Below are positions 8,790 to 17,765 of a DNA stretch of 64,000 nucleotides, piece after piece. A model generated the notes under the pieces. That model saw only the letters and a program-made list of their open reading frames with translations. It had not been told where the DNA came from and did no database searches. The first letter of the stretch is position 1. Every line of letters starts with the position of its first letter. A program made the position numbers and the translations under genes. The stretch is from Enterococcus viikkiensis. Its GTDB lineage: Bacteria > Bacillota > Bacilli > Lactobacillales > Enterococcaceae. The DNA is taken from assembly GCF_005405345.1 (NCBI RefSeq), contig NZ_BJDW01000012.1, forward strand, positions 27,744 to 91,743, given 5' to 3'.

Positions 8790-9223
8790 TTTTGCTCCTT
8801 ACTACAAATGCGTGCTTCCGCAGTTGTCATGATCGTCTCTACGTCCGCCAATAGCTCAGTCTGTCGTTCAGCGGGGACTTCTGCCAATAGTGTCTGATTC
8901 CAGTCGGCTAAGATGTGGCGAATCTCCTCTTTGATCTCCTGTGCTTTTTCAGTGGGAAAAATTTGTAAGCGTCGGGCGTCTGTCGGATCACTTTTGCGAG
9001 TGATAAAGCCCTTTTGTTCTAGCTGCGCCAACTGGCGAGCGACGTTGCTTTTATTTACAAAGATACGACAAGCCAGCTCTTCTTGGGAAATCCCCGGCCG
9101 ATGGCAAATCGTTAAAATATAGGCGTGATGCATTTCTCCCAAGCCTAATTTTTTAAATTCCTTTTCACGATACAAGGCTGAAAGTCGCGCGAGGCGATTG
9201 ACCATTTGCATAAAAGAATCCAT
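8786..9223 (-). CDS. MarR family regulator of the ABC exporter
   Basis: 145 residues; winged helix-turn-helix with ISQEELACRIFVNKSNVARQLAQLEQKGFITR and the wing residues DPTDARRLQIFPT. Start ATG 9223 follows AGAGGAAG; a frame from 9286 has no ribosome site. First gene of an operon with the two exporter subunits (4-base overlap). A palindrome overlaps its own -35 box, so autorepression with release by an exporter substrate is likely (inference from family behaviour). Confidence 0.9.
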   Translation of the reverse strand: MDSFMQMVNRLARLSALYREKEFKKLGLGEMHHAYILTICHRPGISQEELACRIFVNKSNVARQLAQLEQKGFITRKSDPTDARRLQIFPTEKAQEIKEEIRHILADWNQTLLAEVPAERQTELLADVETIMTTAEARICSKEQK

Positions 9224-9257
9224 TTTCTTCCTCTCATCCTTCCTTTGAACCAGAATC

Positions 9258-9288
9258 AGTATAAAAGAAAACCGTTGCGGGTGCAACG
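9258..9288 (-). promoter_or_regulatory. MarR operon promoter with palindromic operator
   Basis: On the reverse strand TTGCAC (9286-9281), 17-base spacer, TATACT (9263-9258). The palindrome CGTTGC-GGGT-GCAACG (9273-9288) covers the -35 box, the expected position of a MarR repressor site. Confidence 0.65.
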
Positions 9289-9299
9289 ATTAAAGGTTG

Positions 9300-9515
9300 A
9301 ATTATTTTCCTCAATCTTTACACAACCATAACAATCTTTATTTTATCTTTGCATGAAGTTGTTCGAGCCTTAACAATGCGCCGCTATACTTTTTTAAGAG
9401 GCGGGCAATCACTTAACATACTTTGCTAGGTGTGGAGGACACAACTAGCAATCAAAAATAAAGAAGGACTCTTGGGAAGAACGCCCCTTCAAGATAAAAA
9501 AAGGAGAGAACAATT
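9300..9515 (+). promoter_or_regulatory. leader/promoter region of the phosphonate operon with a dyad
   Basis: TATACT near 9385 is a possible -10 box with a poor -35. A strong dyad follows: TTGCTAG (9423-9429) with CTAGCAA (9445-9451), extended inward by GTGT/ACAC. There is no T run after it, so it looks like an operator or mRNA structure rather than a terminator. No regulator gene lies in the operon. Confidence 0.4.
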
Positions 9516-10280
9516 GTGCTGAAACTCGAAAAAATCTACAAGCAATTCCAAGAAACGACGGTGCTGGAAGATATCAACTTAGAGATCGCAGCTGGCGAGA
9601 TTGTCTCTATTTTAGGGCAATCCGGTTCGGGCAAAACGACATTGTTGAATTTGATCTTAGGAGTAGAAGAACCGACAGCGGGAAAAATTTATTTTAATGA
9701 TAAAGAAATCACTCATACGTTAATGGAGAAACGGCCTTTCAATATCGTTTTTCAAGATTACGCGCTGTTTCCTCATTTAACCGCGTATCAAAATCTGATC
9801 TACGGCTTAAAAAATCAAAAGGATCGTTCTTCTAGTGACGAGGTAGCGGAATTGATTCAGCTGCTGAACTTAGAAAAACATTTAGACAAACCAATCCATC
9901 AATTGTCAGGTGGTCAAAAACAGCGGGTAGCGTTAGGCCGAACATTAGTGATGAAGCCGCAGCTGCTGCTGTTAGATGAACCATTGAGCGCATTGGATGG
10001 GGTGATCAAGGAATCCATCAAGGAAAAAATCCAAGAAATTGCCCGCAAGCTGCATTTAACCATCATCATCGTCACCCATGATCCGGAAGAAGCATTGACG
10101 ATGTCCGACAAGATCGTCGTGTTAGATGAAGGAAAGATCGCCCAGTGCAGCTCACCAGTGGAGATTATGAGTGCGGCTTCTTGCCATTTTGTGGAAGAAT
10201 TCATCGTCAATCAATTAGCAATCAAGCAACGGAACATCCAACAGATTTTTCAAGCGTCCATGAAGCTGGTGGCTACATGA
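9516..10280 (+). CDS. ABC transporter ATPase, 2-aminoethylphosphonate uptake
   Basis: 254 residues. Walker A LGQSGSGKTT, Q-loop in VFQDYALFPH, signature LSGGQKQR, Walker B LLLLDEPLSALD and switch TIIIVTHDPEEA. The sequence class is that of ferric/polyamine/phosphonate importers. Start is GTG 9516 after AAAGGAGAG. It heads an operon with permease, binding protein, phnW and phnX; the downstream genes give the substrate, 2-aminoethylphosphonate, by context. Confidence 0.85.
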   Translation: MLKLEKIYKQFQETTVLEDINLEIAAGEIVSILGQSGSGKTTLLNLILGVEEPTAGKIYFNDKEITHTLMEKRPFNIVFQDYALFPHLTAYQNLIYGLKNQKDRSSSDEVAELIQLLNLEKHLDKPIHQLSGGQKQRVALGRTLVMKPQLLLLDEPLSALDGVIKESIKEKIQEIARKLHLTIIIVTHDPEEALTMSDKIVVLDEGKIAQCSSPVEIMSAASCHFVEEFIVNQLAIKQRNIQQIFQASMKLVAT

Positions 10281-11932
10281 GTAGGTTTTTTTCCTTGAAA
10301 CGTTTCAGCAGCTGGTTGGTCTTAGGATTTTTCATTTTATTTATAGCGTGGCCATTAGTGCAGATCGTTTTGACTGCTTTTCCTGAGGTCGGCGGGAAAA
10401 ACATTGACGTTTTTAGTCCTAAGTGGCGAGCCTCCTTTAGTAATAGCTTGAGCTATTCCTTAATTGCGACCAGCTGTTCGACTTTGCTAGGATTTCTCTT
10501 AGCTTACGGCAATAATTTTACGCAGATCAATCGCAAGTTTTTAAAGCTGAATTAGAGCATCTTGCATTTTCCGATGTTGCTACCAACGATTACTTATGGC
10601 TTTGTTCTTATTTATGCCTTTGGAAGTCAAGGATTGTGGAGCAAAATTTTCAAACAGGAGCTGTTTCCCATCTATGGATCCATCGGCATTTTATTAGGTT
10701 TTATCATTTATACTTTGCCACCAATCTTCATTTTGATTAATAATTCCATGAAATATATAGATACGCAGCTGTTCATCGTTTCTCGTTTGATGGGGGACGC
10801 ATGGCATCGGTCTTTAGTCAAGACGATTTTGACTCCTTTGGCTCGGGTTTTGGCGGTGGCTTTTTTACAAGGGTTTTTCATGTCCTTCACGGATTTTGGG
10901 ATTCCCAGTGCGGTAGGCGGACAGACACCTTTTATCACGACTCTATTATATGAAGGCTTTATGGGAACGATCCCGAATTTTCAATTTGGTTCACTGGTAG
11001 CGTTGACGATGCTTTTGCCATCGATCGTAAGTATTTTGATTTTGAATCATTTGCAAAAGAAGGTCGTACGATACGAAAAACCACGACCGATTGTGCTGAA
11101 AAAAAATCCAGTCAGAGATTGGCTTTTCCGATTGCTGTTTTTAAGCGTCTCCTTATTTATCTTAGGCGTGTTCGCAGTCTTGCTGATTATTCCAATGGTC
11201 ACGAATTGGCCTTATGAGTTGCAGCCGACCGTTACTAATTTCGCTCGCTTTATTCAAGACGACAGTCTCGTTTCTACTTTGAGAAATTCTTTGATGATGG
11301 CGTTATTGACCGCGTTGGTTGGAACGGTGATCGCATATTTCGCAGCGATCCTGACTTCACGGGAGCGGAACTTGTATAAGGTCAATCAAGTGATCGACAG
11401 CATCGCGACGATCACTAACTCGATTCCAGGCATGGTTTTAGGGGTCGCCTTCTTATTACTGTTTAGCGACACTCCGCTGCATAATACGTTGCTGATCTTA
11501 GTCATCGTTACGGTCATTCATTATTTTTCTACGCCGTATCAAATGGCGAAGGAAGCCTTGCAAAAAATGAATTTGAATTGGGAGAACACCGCGAAATTAA
11601 TGGGAGACAGCTGGATCAAAACAGTTTGGCGAATCTTGATCCCGAATTCTAAAATCACGATCATTGATATTTTTTCTTACTATTTCTTCAATTCAATGGT
11701 CACTATCAGCGCGGTAATTTTCTTGACTAGCGCCAACACAATGGTTATTACCGCCAAGCTGAAGGAGCTTCAGCATTTTGGCCGGTTTAACGATATCTTC
11801 ATGCTGTCACTGTTTTTACTAGTCATTAATTTAAGCGTACAAGGATTGATGCAATTAGCGAAGCAAACGACGCTTCCAAGTTTTTTAACGAATCTAGGGA
11901 AAAAACATTCGATTGAGAAAAAACACGTATAA
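10277..11932 (+). pseudogene. 2-aminoethylphosphonate ABC permease, interrupted by in-frame TAG
   Basis: The frame starts at ATG 10277 (ATGA overlap with the ATPase) and codes 92 residues (MSRFFSLKRFSSWLVLGFF...NRKFLKLN) to TAG 10553-10555, then continues in the same frame without any other stop to 11932. Ignoring the TAG gives 551 residues, the size of double-domain FbpB/PhnV-type permeases, with two binding-protein-dependent transport domains. A single C to T change from CAG (Gln) would explain it. A restart at TTG 10562 would lack the first membrane helices. All other genes of the operon are intact, which suggests a recent mutation, a sequencing error or suppression. Confidence 0.8.
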
Positions 11933-11948
11933 AGAAGGAGAAGGATGA

Positions 11949-12920
11949 ATGAAAAACAAATTAATCGTCTTACTAGGCTGTATCTTTACCTTGTTGTTAT
12001 TAGGAGCTTGCAGCAAAAGCAACGCCGCGAATGACAAGGTAACGATCTATACGAATGCGGATGAGGAGCCAGTAGCAGTAATGAAAAAAGTTTTAGACGA
12101 TAACGGCTATAAAGGTAAGTACGTCCTGCAATCTTTTGGGACTTCAGAGCTAGGCGGAAAGCTGTTGGCAGAAGGCAAAAATATCGAAGCGGACCTAGTA
12201 ACGATGAGTACCTTCTATTTGAATAGTGCGCAGCAAAAGGAAAAAATGTTCAAGGAAGAAAAGTTACCGGTCAAACCTTTAGCGAAAATTCCGGACTACG
12301 CCGCGCCCTTCACTGTGCAAGAAGGTACGATCTTTTACAACACTGACAAAATGAAGGAATTGCATTTACCGATCCCGAAAAGTTTAAAAGATTTAGCGGA
12401 CCCGCAATATAAAGGCGTTCTATCAATCTCCGACATTAAGCAATCGTCTACGGCATGGCTGTTATTCCAAGCGTTAGTTGATACTTACGGCAAGGATGAA
12501 GCAAAGACGATTTTAAAAGCTATTTATAAAAATACTGGCGACCATTTAGAAAGCTCAGGCTCAGGTCCCATCAAAAAGGTTCGTTTAGGAGAAGTCGCGC
12601 TGGGCTTCGGTCTACGTCACCAAGCGGTCAAAGACAAGACGGATGGTTTGCCTATCGATTTCGTGGAGCCTTCAGAAGGCACCTATACATTGACCGAGTC
12701 GTTAGCGGTAATTGACAAAGGTAAAAGTACGAACCCTGAAGCGGAAAAAATGCTGGACGTGATTTTGAAAAAGGGTCGGAAGGATTTATTAGAAATTTAT
12801 CCCAGCGCTTTATACGAAGGGGAAAAAGTTAACAGCCGCGCCCTTGCGAAAGAACAAAAAGTCTTCCCTGAAGAATTGACGGCGGAATTATTAGAGCATC
12901 ATCAAAAACTAGTGGATTAA
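11949..12920 (+). CDS. 2-aminoethylphosphonate-binding lipoprotein
   Basis: 323 residues with a lipoprotein signal: basic start, hydrophobic core and lipobox LLGAC (Cys about 21). The mature part begins with VTIYTNADEEPV, typical of iron/phosphonate class periplasmic-type binding proteins. It follows the permease by 16 bases with a GAAGGAGAAGG ribosome site and precedes phnW by 14 bases. Substrate assigned from operon context. Confidence 0.85.
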   Translation: MKNKLIVLLGCIFTLLLLGACSKSNAANDKVTIYTNADEEPVAVMKKVLDDNGYKGKYVLQSFGTSELGGKLLAEGKNIEADLVTMSTFYLNSAQQKEKMFKEEKLPVKPLAKIPDYAAPFTVQEGTIFYNTDKMKELHLPIPKSLKDLADPQYKGVLSISDIKQSSTAWLLFQALVDTYGKDEAKTILKAIYKNTGDHLESSGSGPIKKVRLGEVALGFGLRHQAVKDKTDGLPIDFVEPSEGTYTLTESLAVIDKGKSTNPEAEKMLDVILKKGRKDLLEIYPSALYEGEKVNSRALAKEQKVFPEELTAELLEHHQKLVD

Positions 12921-12934
12921 GTGAGGAGCACAAC

Positions 12935-14029
12935 ATGGAATACAAATTATTGACGCCGGGTCCATTGACGACTACGGCGACTGTCAAGCAAGCGATGCTG
13001 ACGGATCAGTGTACATGGGATCAAGAATACAAAACGATTACACAAGAGATTCGGCAGAAGCTGTTGATTTTAGCCGGCGTCTCAGAGCAGGAATACACGA
13101 CGGTTTTGATGCAAGGTAGCGGTTCCTTCGGTGTGGAATCGGTGCTTAGCTCGATGATTAAGCCGACAGATCATTTGTTGATTTGTGCCAATGGGGCGTA
13201 CGGTCAACGGATCGTCGCCATGAGCGAACGCTATCAACTGAACTATACCGTTTACGAAGTGGCAGAGAACGCGATTCCTTTAGCGGCGGACATCGCAAAG
13301 CTCATCAAAGCCAATCCGACGATCACAGCGCTAGCGATGGTTCATAGTGAGACGACGTCAGGTATTTTGAATGAGTTAGCGGAAATCGCTCAGTTAGCCA
13401 AGGAGCAACAGTTACTTTTTATTGTTGATGCGATGTCCAGCTTTGGCGGTATCCCCATCGATGTTTCAGGATTGGGAATTGATTTTCTGATCTCTAGCGC
13501 AAATAAATGCATTCAAGGCGTGCCAGGCTTTTCTTTTGTGATTGCTAAGCGAAAAGAATTAGAACAGCGGCAAACCTATGCTCGGACGTTGTCTTTAGAT
13601 CTGTATGATCAATATAAAGTCATGGAAAAGGATGGAAAATGGCGTTTCACTTCGCCAACTCACACGGTGCTAGCCTTTTATCAAGCGTTGATTGAACTGG
13701 AGAAAGAAGGCGGCATCTATCAGCGGTATGTCCGCTACTTGACGAACAATCGACTGCTGCGGCAAAAAATGTCTGAGATTGGCTATTATCCCTTTATTAA
13801 AGAACATCAAGGCCCCTTCATTACTTCGTTTTATTATCCGAAAAGGGGAAACTTTAAATTTGATCAGTTCTATGCGTTTTTGAAGGAGCATGGCTTTGTA
13901 ATCTATCCAGGTAAGATCAGTTCACAGGAATGTTTTCGTATTGGCAATATTGGCGAGATTTATCCAGAGGATATCGACCGCTTAGTTGAAATAATTGAAC
14001 ATTATTCGGAGGTAGCCTATGTCAGTTAA
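12935..14029 (+). CDS. phnW: 2-aminoethylphosphonate-pyruvate transaminase
   Basis: 364 residues, the usual PhnW length. The start MEYKLLTPGPLTTTATVK and the PLP-lysine region SSANKCIQGVPGF are diagnostic; VDAMSSFGG holds the PLP-binding Asp. It transfers the amino group of 2-aminoethylphosphonate to pyruvate, giving phosphonoacetaldehyde and alanine, in the cytoplasm. It overlaps phnX by 11 bases, so the two steps are translated together. Confidence 0.95.
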   Translation: MEYKLLTPGPLTTTATVKQAMLTDQCTWDQEYKTITQEIRQKLLILAGVSEQEYTTVLMQGSGSFGVESVLSSMIKPTDHLLICANGAYGQRIVAMSERYQLNYTVYEVAENAIPLAADIAKLIKANPTITALAMVHSETTSGILNELAEIAQLAKEQQLLFIVDAMSSFGGIPIDVSGLGIDFLISSANKCIQGVPGFSFVIAKRKELEQRQTYARTLSLDLYDQYKVMEKDGKWRFTSPTHTVLAFYQALIELEKEGGIYQRYVRYLTNNRLLRQKMSEIGYYPFIKEHQGPFITSFYYPKRGNFKFDQFYAFLKEHGFVIYPGKISSQECFRIGNIGEIYPEDIDRLVEIIEHYSEVAYVS

Positions 14030-14834
14030 AACAATTATTTTAGATTGGGCTGGTACGACGGTTGACTTTGGTTGTATGGCCCCAGTTCAAGCCTTTAAAA
14101 GGGCTTTTGAGAACAAAGGGATCACTCTTTCTTATGAAGAAATTCGTAAACCCATGGGAATGTTGAAGCTGGACCATATCAAGCAGCTGTTAGCATTAGA
14201 GACAGTGAAGCAGCAATGGCTGGAACAATTTGGTAAAGCCAGTAATGAAGCAGCGGCTCTGTCGATTTATCAAGATTTTGAGAAATACCTCTTTGCGGAT
14301 CTAGCAGAGCACAGTCAGTTGAAGCCGGAAACAAAACAGGCGATCAGAAAGATTAAACAGCTGGGCTTTAATATTGGGACAACCACCGGGTACACTCGAG
14401 CGATGATGACGGTCGTAGCAGAGACAGCCAAAGTCGAAGGCTATCATCCCGATTATTTAGTCACACCAGATGAGGTTGGATCACTCGGACGGCCGTATCC
14501 TTACATGATCTATCAGAATATGCGTCATTTCCAAAATCGTTCAGTGCGAGAAGTAATCAAAGTCGGCGATACCTTCTCAGACATCCAAGAAGGGAAAAAT
14601 GCTGGGGTTTTAAGTATCGCGGTGACGGAAGGTAGTTCGGTGATGGGTCTTTCCTTTGACGAATACAAACAATTATCAAAAGACGAAATGGCTCATTTGA
14701 ATCAGCAGACCGCGGATAGATTTTATCAGCAGGGCGCAGATCTGTGTGTGAAAAATTTATTAGAGTTGGCAGAATTATTGCAGGAGCATACCATGATCCC
14801 ACAATTGATCAAAAAGAAATCTGCAATTCGTTAA
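14019..14834 (+). CDS. phnX: phosphonoacetaldehyde hydrolase (phosphonatase)
   Basis: 271 residues, HAD superfamily. Nucleophile motif ILDWAGTTVDFG, the Schiff-base Lys in the cap (KPMGMLKLDHIK) and the late motif KVGDTFSDIQEGKNAG are all present. It cleaves the C-P bond of phosphonoacetaldehyde to acetaldehyde and phosphate. Its ribosome site lies inside the end of phnW. Last gene of the operon, followed by a strong terminator. Confidence 0.95.
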   Translation: MSVKTIILDWAGTTVDFGCMAPVQAFKRAFENKGITLSYEEIRKPMGMLKLDHIKQLLALETVKQQWLEQFGKASNEAAALSIYQDFEKYLFADLAEHSQLKPETKQAIRKIKQLGFNIGTTTGYTRAMMTVVAETAKVEGYHPDYLVTPDEVGSLGRPYPYMIYQNMRHFQNRSVREVIKVGDTFSDIQEGKNAGVLSIAVTEGSSVMGLSFDEYKQLSKDEMAHLNQQTADRFYQQGADLCVKNLLELAELLQEHTMIPQLIKKKSAIR

Positions 14835-14841
14835 CAGAAGT

Positions 14842-14882
14842 GTTGAGGACGACGTGAGCAACGTTATCCTCAACTTTTTTTA
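14842..14882 (+). terminator. terminator of the phosphonate operon
   Basis: GTTGAGGA (14842-14849) and TCCTCAAC (14867-14874) enclose a second stem ACGT/ACGT; a T run follows. Confidence 0.85.
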
Positions 14883-15541
14883 TTTTGAAATAAAAAAAAT
14901 CACTCGTCTTGAATCAAAAACGAAATAGAAAAACAAAAAAAAGAATTCAGTAGTTTTGAACTAGTCATTTGATTTTATTTTTATGGAAATTTGAGCAGCA
15001 TCAAATAGGATGACGGATACAACGGTTGATAGTACTCATTTTTATTCAAAAATTAAATTTTATATTGAAAAAATGGCTGAGACTTTCCTTATAAATGCGG
15101 GTAGAATAATGGTGTAACCAATGCTAAAGTGCTTTGAAAAGTCTTTTATTCGCAATTTTATGTTGAAAGGAAATGAATGTATTCGTTGGCGAAAATGCTA
15201 GCAAATAAAGTTCATAGAAAACAAACAAGTTAAATGACATAAAAGATATGGTCATTGTAATTTTACTATTTTCAGCAGAGGAGTGATTGAATGGGGGTTC
15301 AATCACAGTTGTCTTAGGGGAATGCCATGAATCAGTAAAATAGTGTGACTTAAGCTACTTATTTAAATCTTGTTTGTGAGCGGTGGGGGAATGATTGGCA
15401 GTCGTTTTTTTAGATGTGAATGCATCATTATTGAAGAATGAATCAAGGATGCGGATTACTGACAGCATCCTTGATTTTTTTTACAACGACAGTCATTGGT
15501 TGCTCTTAAAGTAAAAATTGGTTTACTTGATTTAAAAAGAG
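14883..15541 (+). other. 660-base gap with RNA-like structure and an orphan terminator
   Basis: No convincing protein gene. Short frames with ribosome sites exist (ATG 15177, 18 residues, MYSLAKMLANKVHRKQTS; ATG 15291, 8 residues) but have no support. A nested structure is visible: ATTTTACT (15260-15267) with AGTAAAAT (15334-15341) enclosing the perfect hairpin GTGATTGAA/TTCAATCAC (15283-15306). A strong terminator lies at 15442-15482, before the next gene, and terminates something transcribed from within this gap or reading through. Could be a small RNA or a regulated leader of the surface cassette. Confidence 0.35.
15442..15482 (+). terminator. orphan terminator upstream of the surface cassette
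   Basis: ATCAAGGATGC (15442-15452) pairs perfectly with GCATCCTTGAT (15465-15475), then eight T. It is 600 bases beyond the phosphonate operon terminator and 78 bases before the next start codon. Confidence 0.8.
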
Positions 15542-15559
15542 AAAGAAGGGGAAATATTT

Positions 15560-17749
15560 ATGAAAAAGATCGTTATGGGGATTTGTGGGTTGATTATGGT
15601 TTGCTGGGGAGTGGCGAGTTTACGAAACGGAGTTTTGAAAGCGGATGACTTGCTGCAAGAGCCAGTGATTGAAACAACGGTTCCTGAGAGTTCGACAATC
15701 GCTCCGCCAGTGCCAGAGGTTTCCGTAGCAGAGACACCAACGGTCGAAGTCCCCGCTACGGAAATACCAGTCGAGATACCTGAAGAATCCACGCCAGGGT
15801 TCTCGGTCGAAGTGCCAACAACATCAGAAGAAGTATCGATGACCGAAACGACGGCGCCAACCGAAAATAGTACAGAAGAATCACCAACGACCACTAGTAC
15901 ATCTGAAGACACCTCCACCAATGAGACCTCAACCAGTGATAGTTCAATCAGCGACAGTTCGACGAGTCAAAGTTCTACCGATCAAAGTTCTACCGATCAA
16001 AGTGCGACGAATCCAACGTCTGATACTAGTACCTCTTCAAGTGGAGGATCCACTTCTGGTGGCACGCAGCCAAGCGATAGCAGTTCTAGTTGGACACAGC
16101 CAAGCAGTCCACCTCCTTCTAGCTATGAAGAGCCAAAGCAGCCGATAGTACCAGCCGCACCACAAGGAACACCGCCTAAAACGAATTCAGCCAGTGCCCA
16201 AGCGAGTTCTGCTTTTACGCCAGTCGTGCCAGAGGCCTTTTCACAATCAAGTACGTTGGACCTGCCAAGTGGGTTGAAAACGTCGGAAGTTGCACAGTCA
16301 GATTTGAAAGGGTTTGAATTACCATTGCTATCCAGCTTCAAGGACCAAGCCCACGGGGCCTTGGTTTATGACGGAATAAAAAAATTAGGAATCGAACAAG
16401 CGAATAACTTTAGCCCCGAGCAATTAGCCACCGAGCTTTATCATAATCTCTTCGGAATCGAACTTTCCGGTACGCCAGAACAAGTGAAGGAAGAGATCAA
16501 CATTGGAAGTTTGCTGTATCAAAAGAAAAAGGAAAAAAATGAATTAGTCGGGATTTATATCGGTGAGGAGTACTACTTAACAGTAGGTGATGTCGAAGTC
16601 GCGCAAGCAGAAAAAGATACCGATGCGGCAAAGCTTTCCGACGATAAGGAAGTAGGCAACGATTCAGCTGGAAAGACAAAGCAGCGTCAAGTCATTCTGC
16701 AACCGTTGGATTTAGATGAAGATATTTTAGTACAGTCGTTACCGGCGGTTACTTTGACCGAATACGGAAATGAAGTGTTAGCAGAGTATCCGGCTTCAAT
16801 CAATTTCACTGAAAACGAAGGCGCGAAGAATTTCATTGCTAAGATCGCTGAAGACGCTCGTCAACTGGGCCAAGAATATGATGTATTCGCTTCGGTGATG
16901 ATCGCGCAAGCGTTGTTAGAAAGTGGTTCAGGAACTAGCAGTCTTTCGTTACCGCCAAATCATAATTTGTTTGGCGTAAAGGGCACTTATCAAGGACAAG
17001 CTGTTTCGATGGCAACTCAAGAAGATCGTGGTAATGGCGCACTGTACTCAATCAATGCCGCCTTTCGTAAATATCCCAACTACGCCGCTTCATTAGGTGA
17101 TTATGTTCAACTATTGCGTGGTGGAATCAGTGGCAATGCTGGTTATTATCAAAAAACATGGCGTTCTACAGCGAAGAATTATTTACGGACGACCAATGCT
17201 TTGACTGGAACATATGCCACCGATATTTCTTATGGTCGTAAATTGAATTCGATCATCGCGGTTTACAATTTGACTCAGTATGATCGTGTAAAGGTCAATC
17301 AAACAGCTGGTGTCTTCATTAAAGGCAAAGAAGAAATTCCAGAAGCGTATCGTTCAGTGATGTGTTACCCAGATTACAACGGCGTCAATTACAATACTTC
17401 AGGATCGTATCCTGTCGGTCAATGCACGTGGTATGCCTTTAACCGCGTGAAGCAGTTAGGCAAGAGTGTCGATGATTTCATGGGCAATGGCGGAGAATGG
17501 GGAACGAAGGGCAAGGCTTTAGGTTATGAAGTGAGCCGCGAACCAAAGGCCGGCTGGCTGATCTCCTTCAAACCAGGCGTCGCGGGCTCTGATGCACGCT
17601 ATGGACACGTGGCCTTTGTCGAAGCGGTCAAACCGGAAGGGATCTTGATCTCAGAAGGAAATGTCTACGGAGGTACAGTTATTTCGTATCGGGTGATCGA
17701 TGCGAACCTAGCAAAATCCGACCTTGTTACCTACATCAAAGCAAAATAA
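15560..17749 (+). CDS. secreted bifunctional peptidoglycan hydrolase, glucosaminidase plus CHAP
   Basis: 729 residues. Signal peptide (1-about 28, MKKIVMGICGLIMVCWGVA). A long Pro/Thr/Ser/Glu-rich linker (about 40-215) contains a tandem 15-base DNA repeat giving SSTDQSSTDQ. A middle domain of unknown type (about 225-390) precedes a glucosaminidase (lysozyme subfamily 2) domain at about 405-580 with the catalytic Glu in AQALLESGSG and the NHNLFGVKG motif. The C-terminal CHAP domain (about 600-729) has Cys in YPVGQCTWYAFNR and His in RYGHVAFVE. It should cut both glycan and peptide bonds of the wall. First gene of a four-gene cassette. Confidence 0.85.
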   Translation: MKKIVMGICGLIMVCWGVASLRNGVLKADDLLQEPVIETTVPESSTIAPPVPEVSVAETPTVEVPATEIPVEIPEESTPGFSVEVPTTSEEVSMTETTAPTENSTEESPTTTSTSEDTSTNETSTSDSSISDSSTSQSSTDQSSTDQSATNPTSDTSTSSSGGSTSGGTQPSDSSSSWTQPSSPPPSSYEEPKQPIVPAAPQGTPPKTNSASAQASSAFTPVVPEAFSQSSTLDLPSGLKTSEVAQSDLKGFELPLLSSFKDQAHGALVYDGIKKLGIEQANNFSPEQLATELYHNLFGIELSGTPEQVKEEINIGSLLYQKKKEKNELVGIYIGEEYYLTVGDVEVAQAEKDTDAAKLSDDKEVGNDSAGKTKQRQVILQPLDLDEDILVQSLPAVTLTEYGNEVLAEYPASINFTENEGAKNFIAKIAEDARQLGQEYDVFASVMIAQALLESGSGTSSLSLPPNHNLFGVKGTYQGQAVSMATQEDRGNGALYSINAAFRKYPNYAASLGDYVQLLRGGISGNAGYYQKTWRSTAKNYLRTTNALTGTYATDISYGRKLNSIIAVYNLTQYDRVKVNQTAGVFIKGKEEIPEAYRSVMCYPDYNGVNYNTSGSYPVGQCTWYAFNRVKQLGKSVDDFMGNGGEWGTKGKALGYEVSREPKAGWLISFKPGVAGSDARYGHVAFVEAVKPEGILISEGNVYGGTVISYRVIDANLAKSDLVTYIKAK

Positions 17750-17765
17750 GGGGGTGCCAGCACGA

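Noticed and set aside
10145..10276. Upstream extension of the permease frame
   Set aside because: Runs inside the ATPase gene in another frame; the ATGA overlap start at 10277 is the natural one.
15124..15306. 60-codon reverse frame in the gap before the surface cassette
   Set aside because: No ribosome site, no conserved pattern, and it overlaps the structured region read on the forward strand.
15532..15921. Antisense frame of 129 codons
   Set aside because: Mirror of the Ser/Thr-rich linker of the hydrolase; low-complexity composition keeps the opposite strand open.
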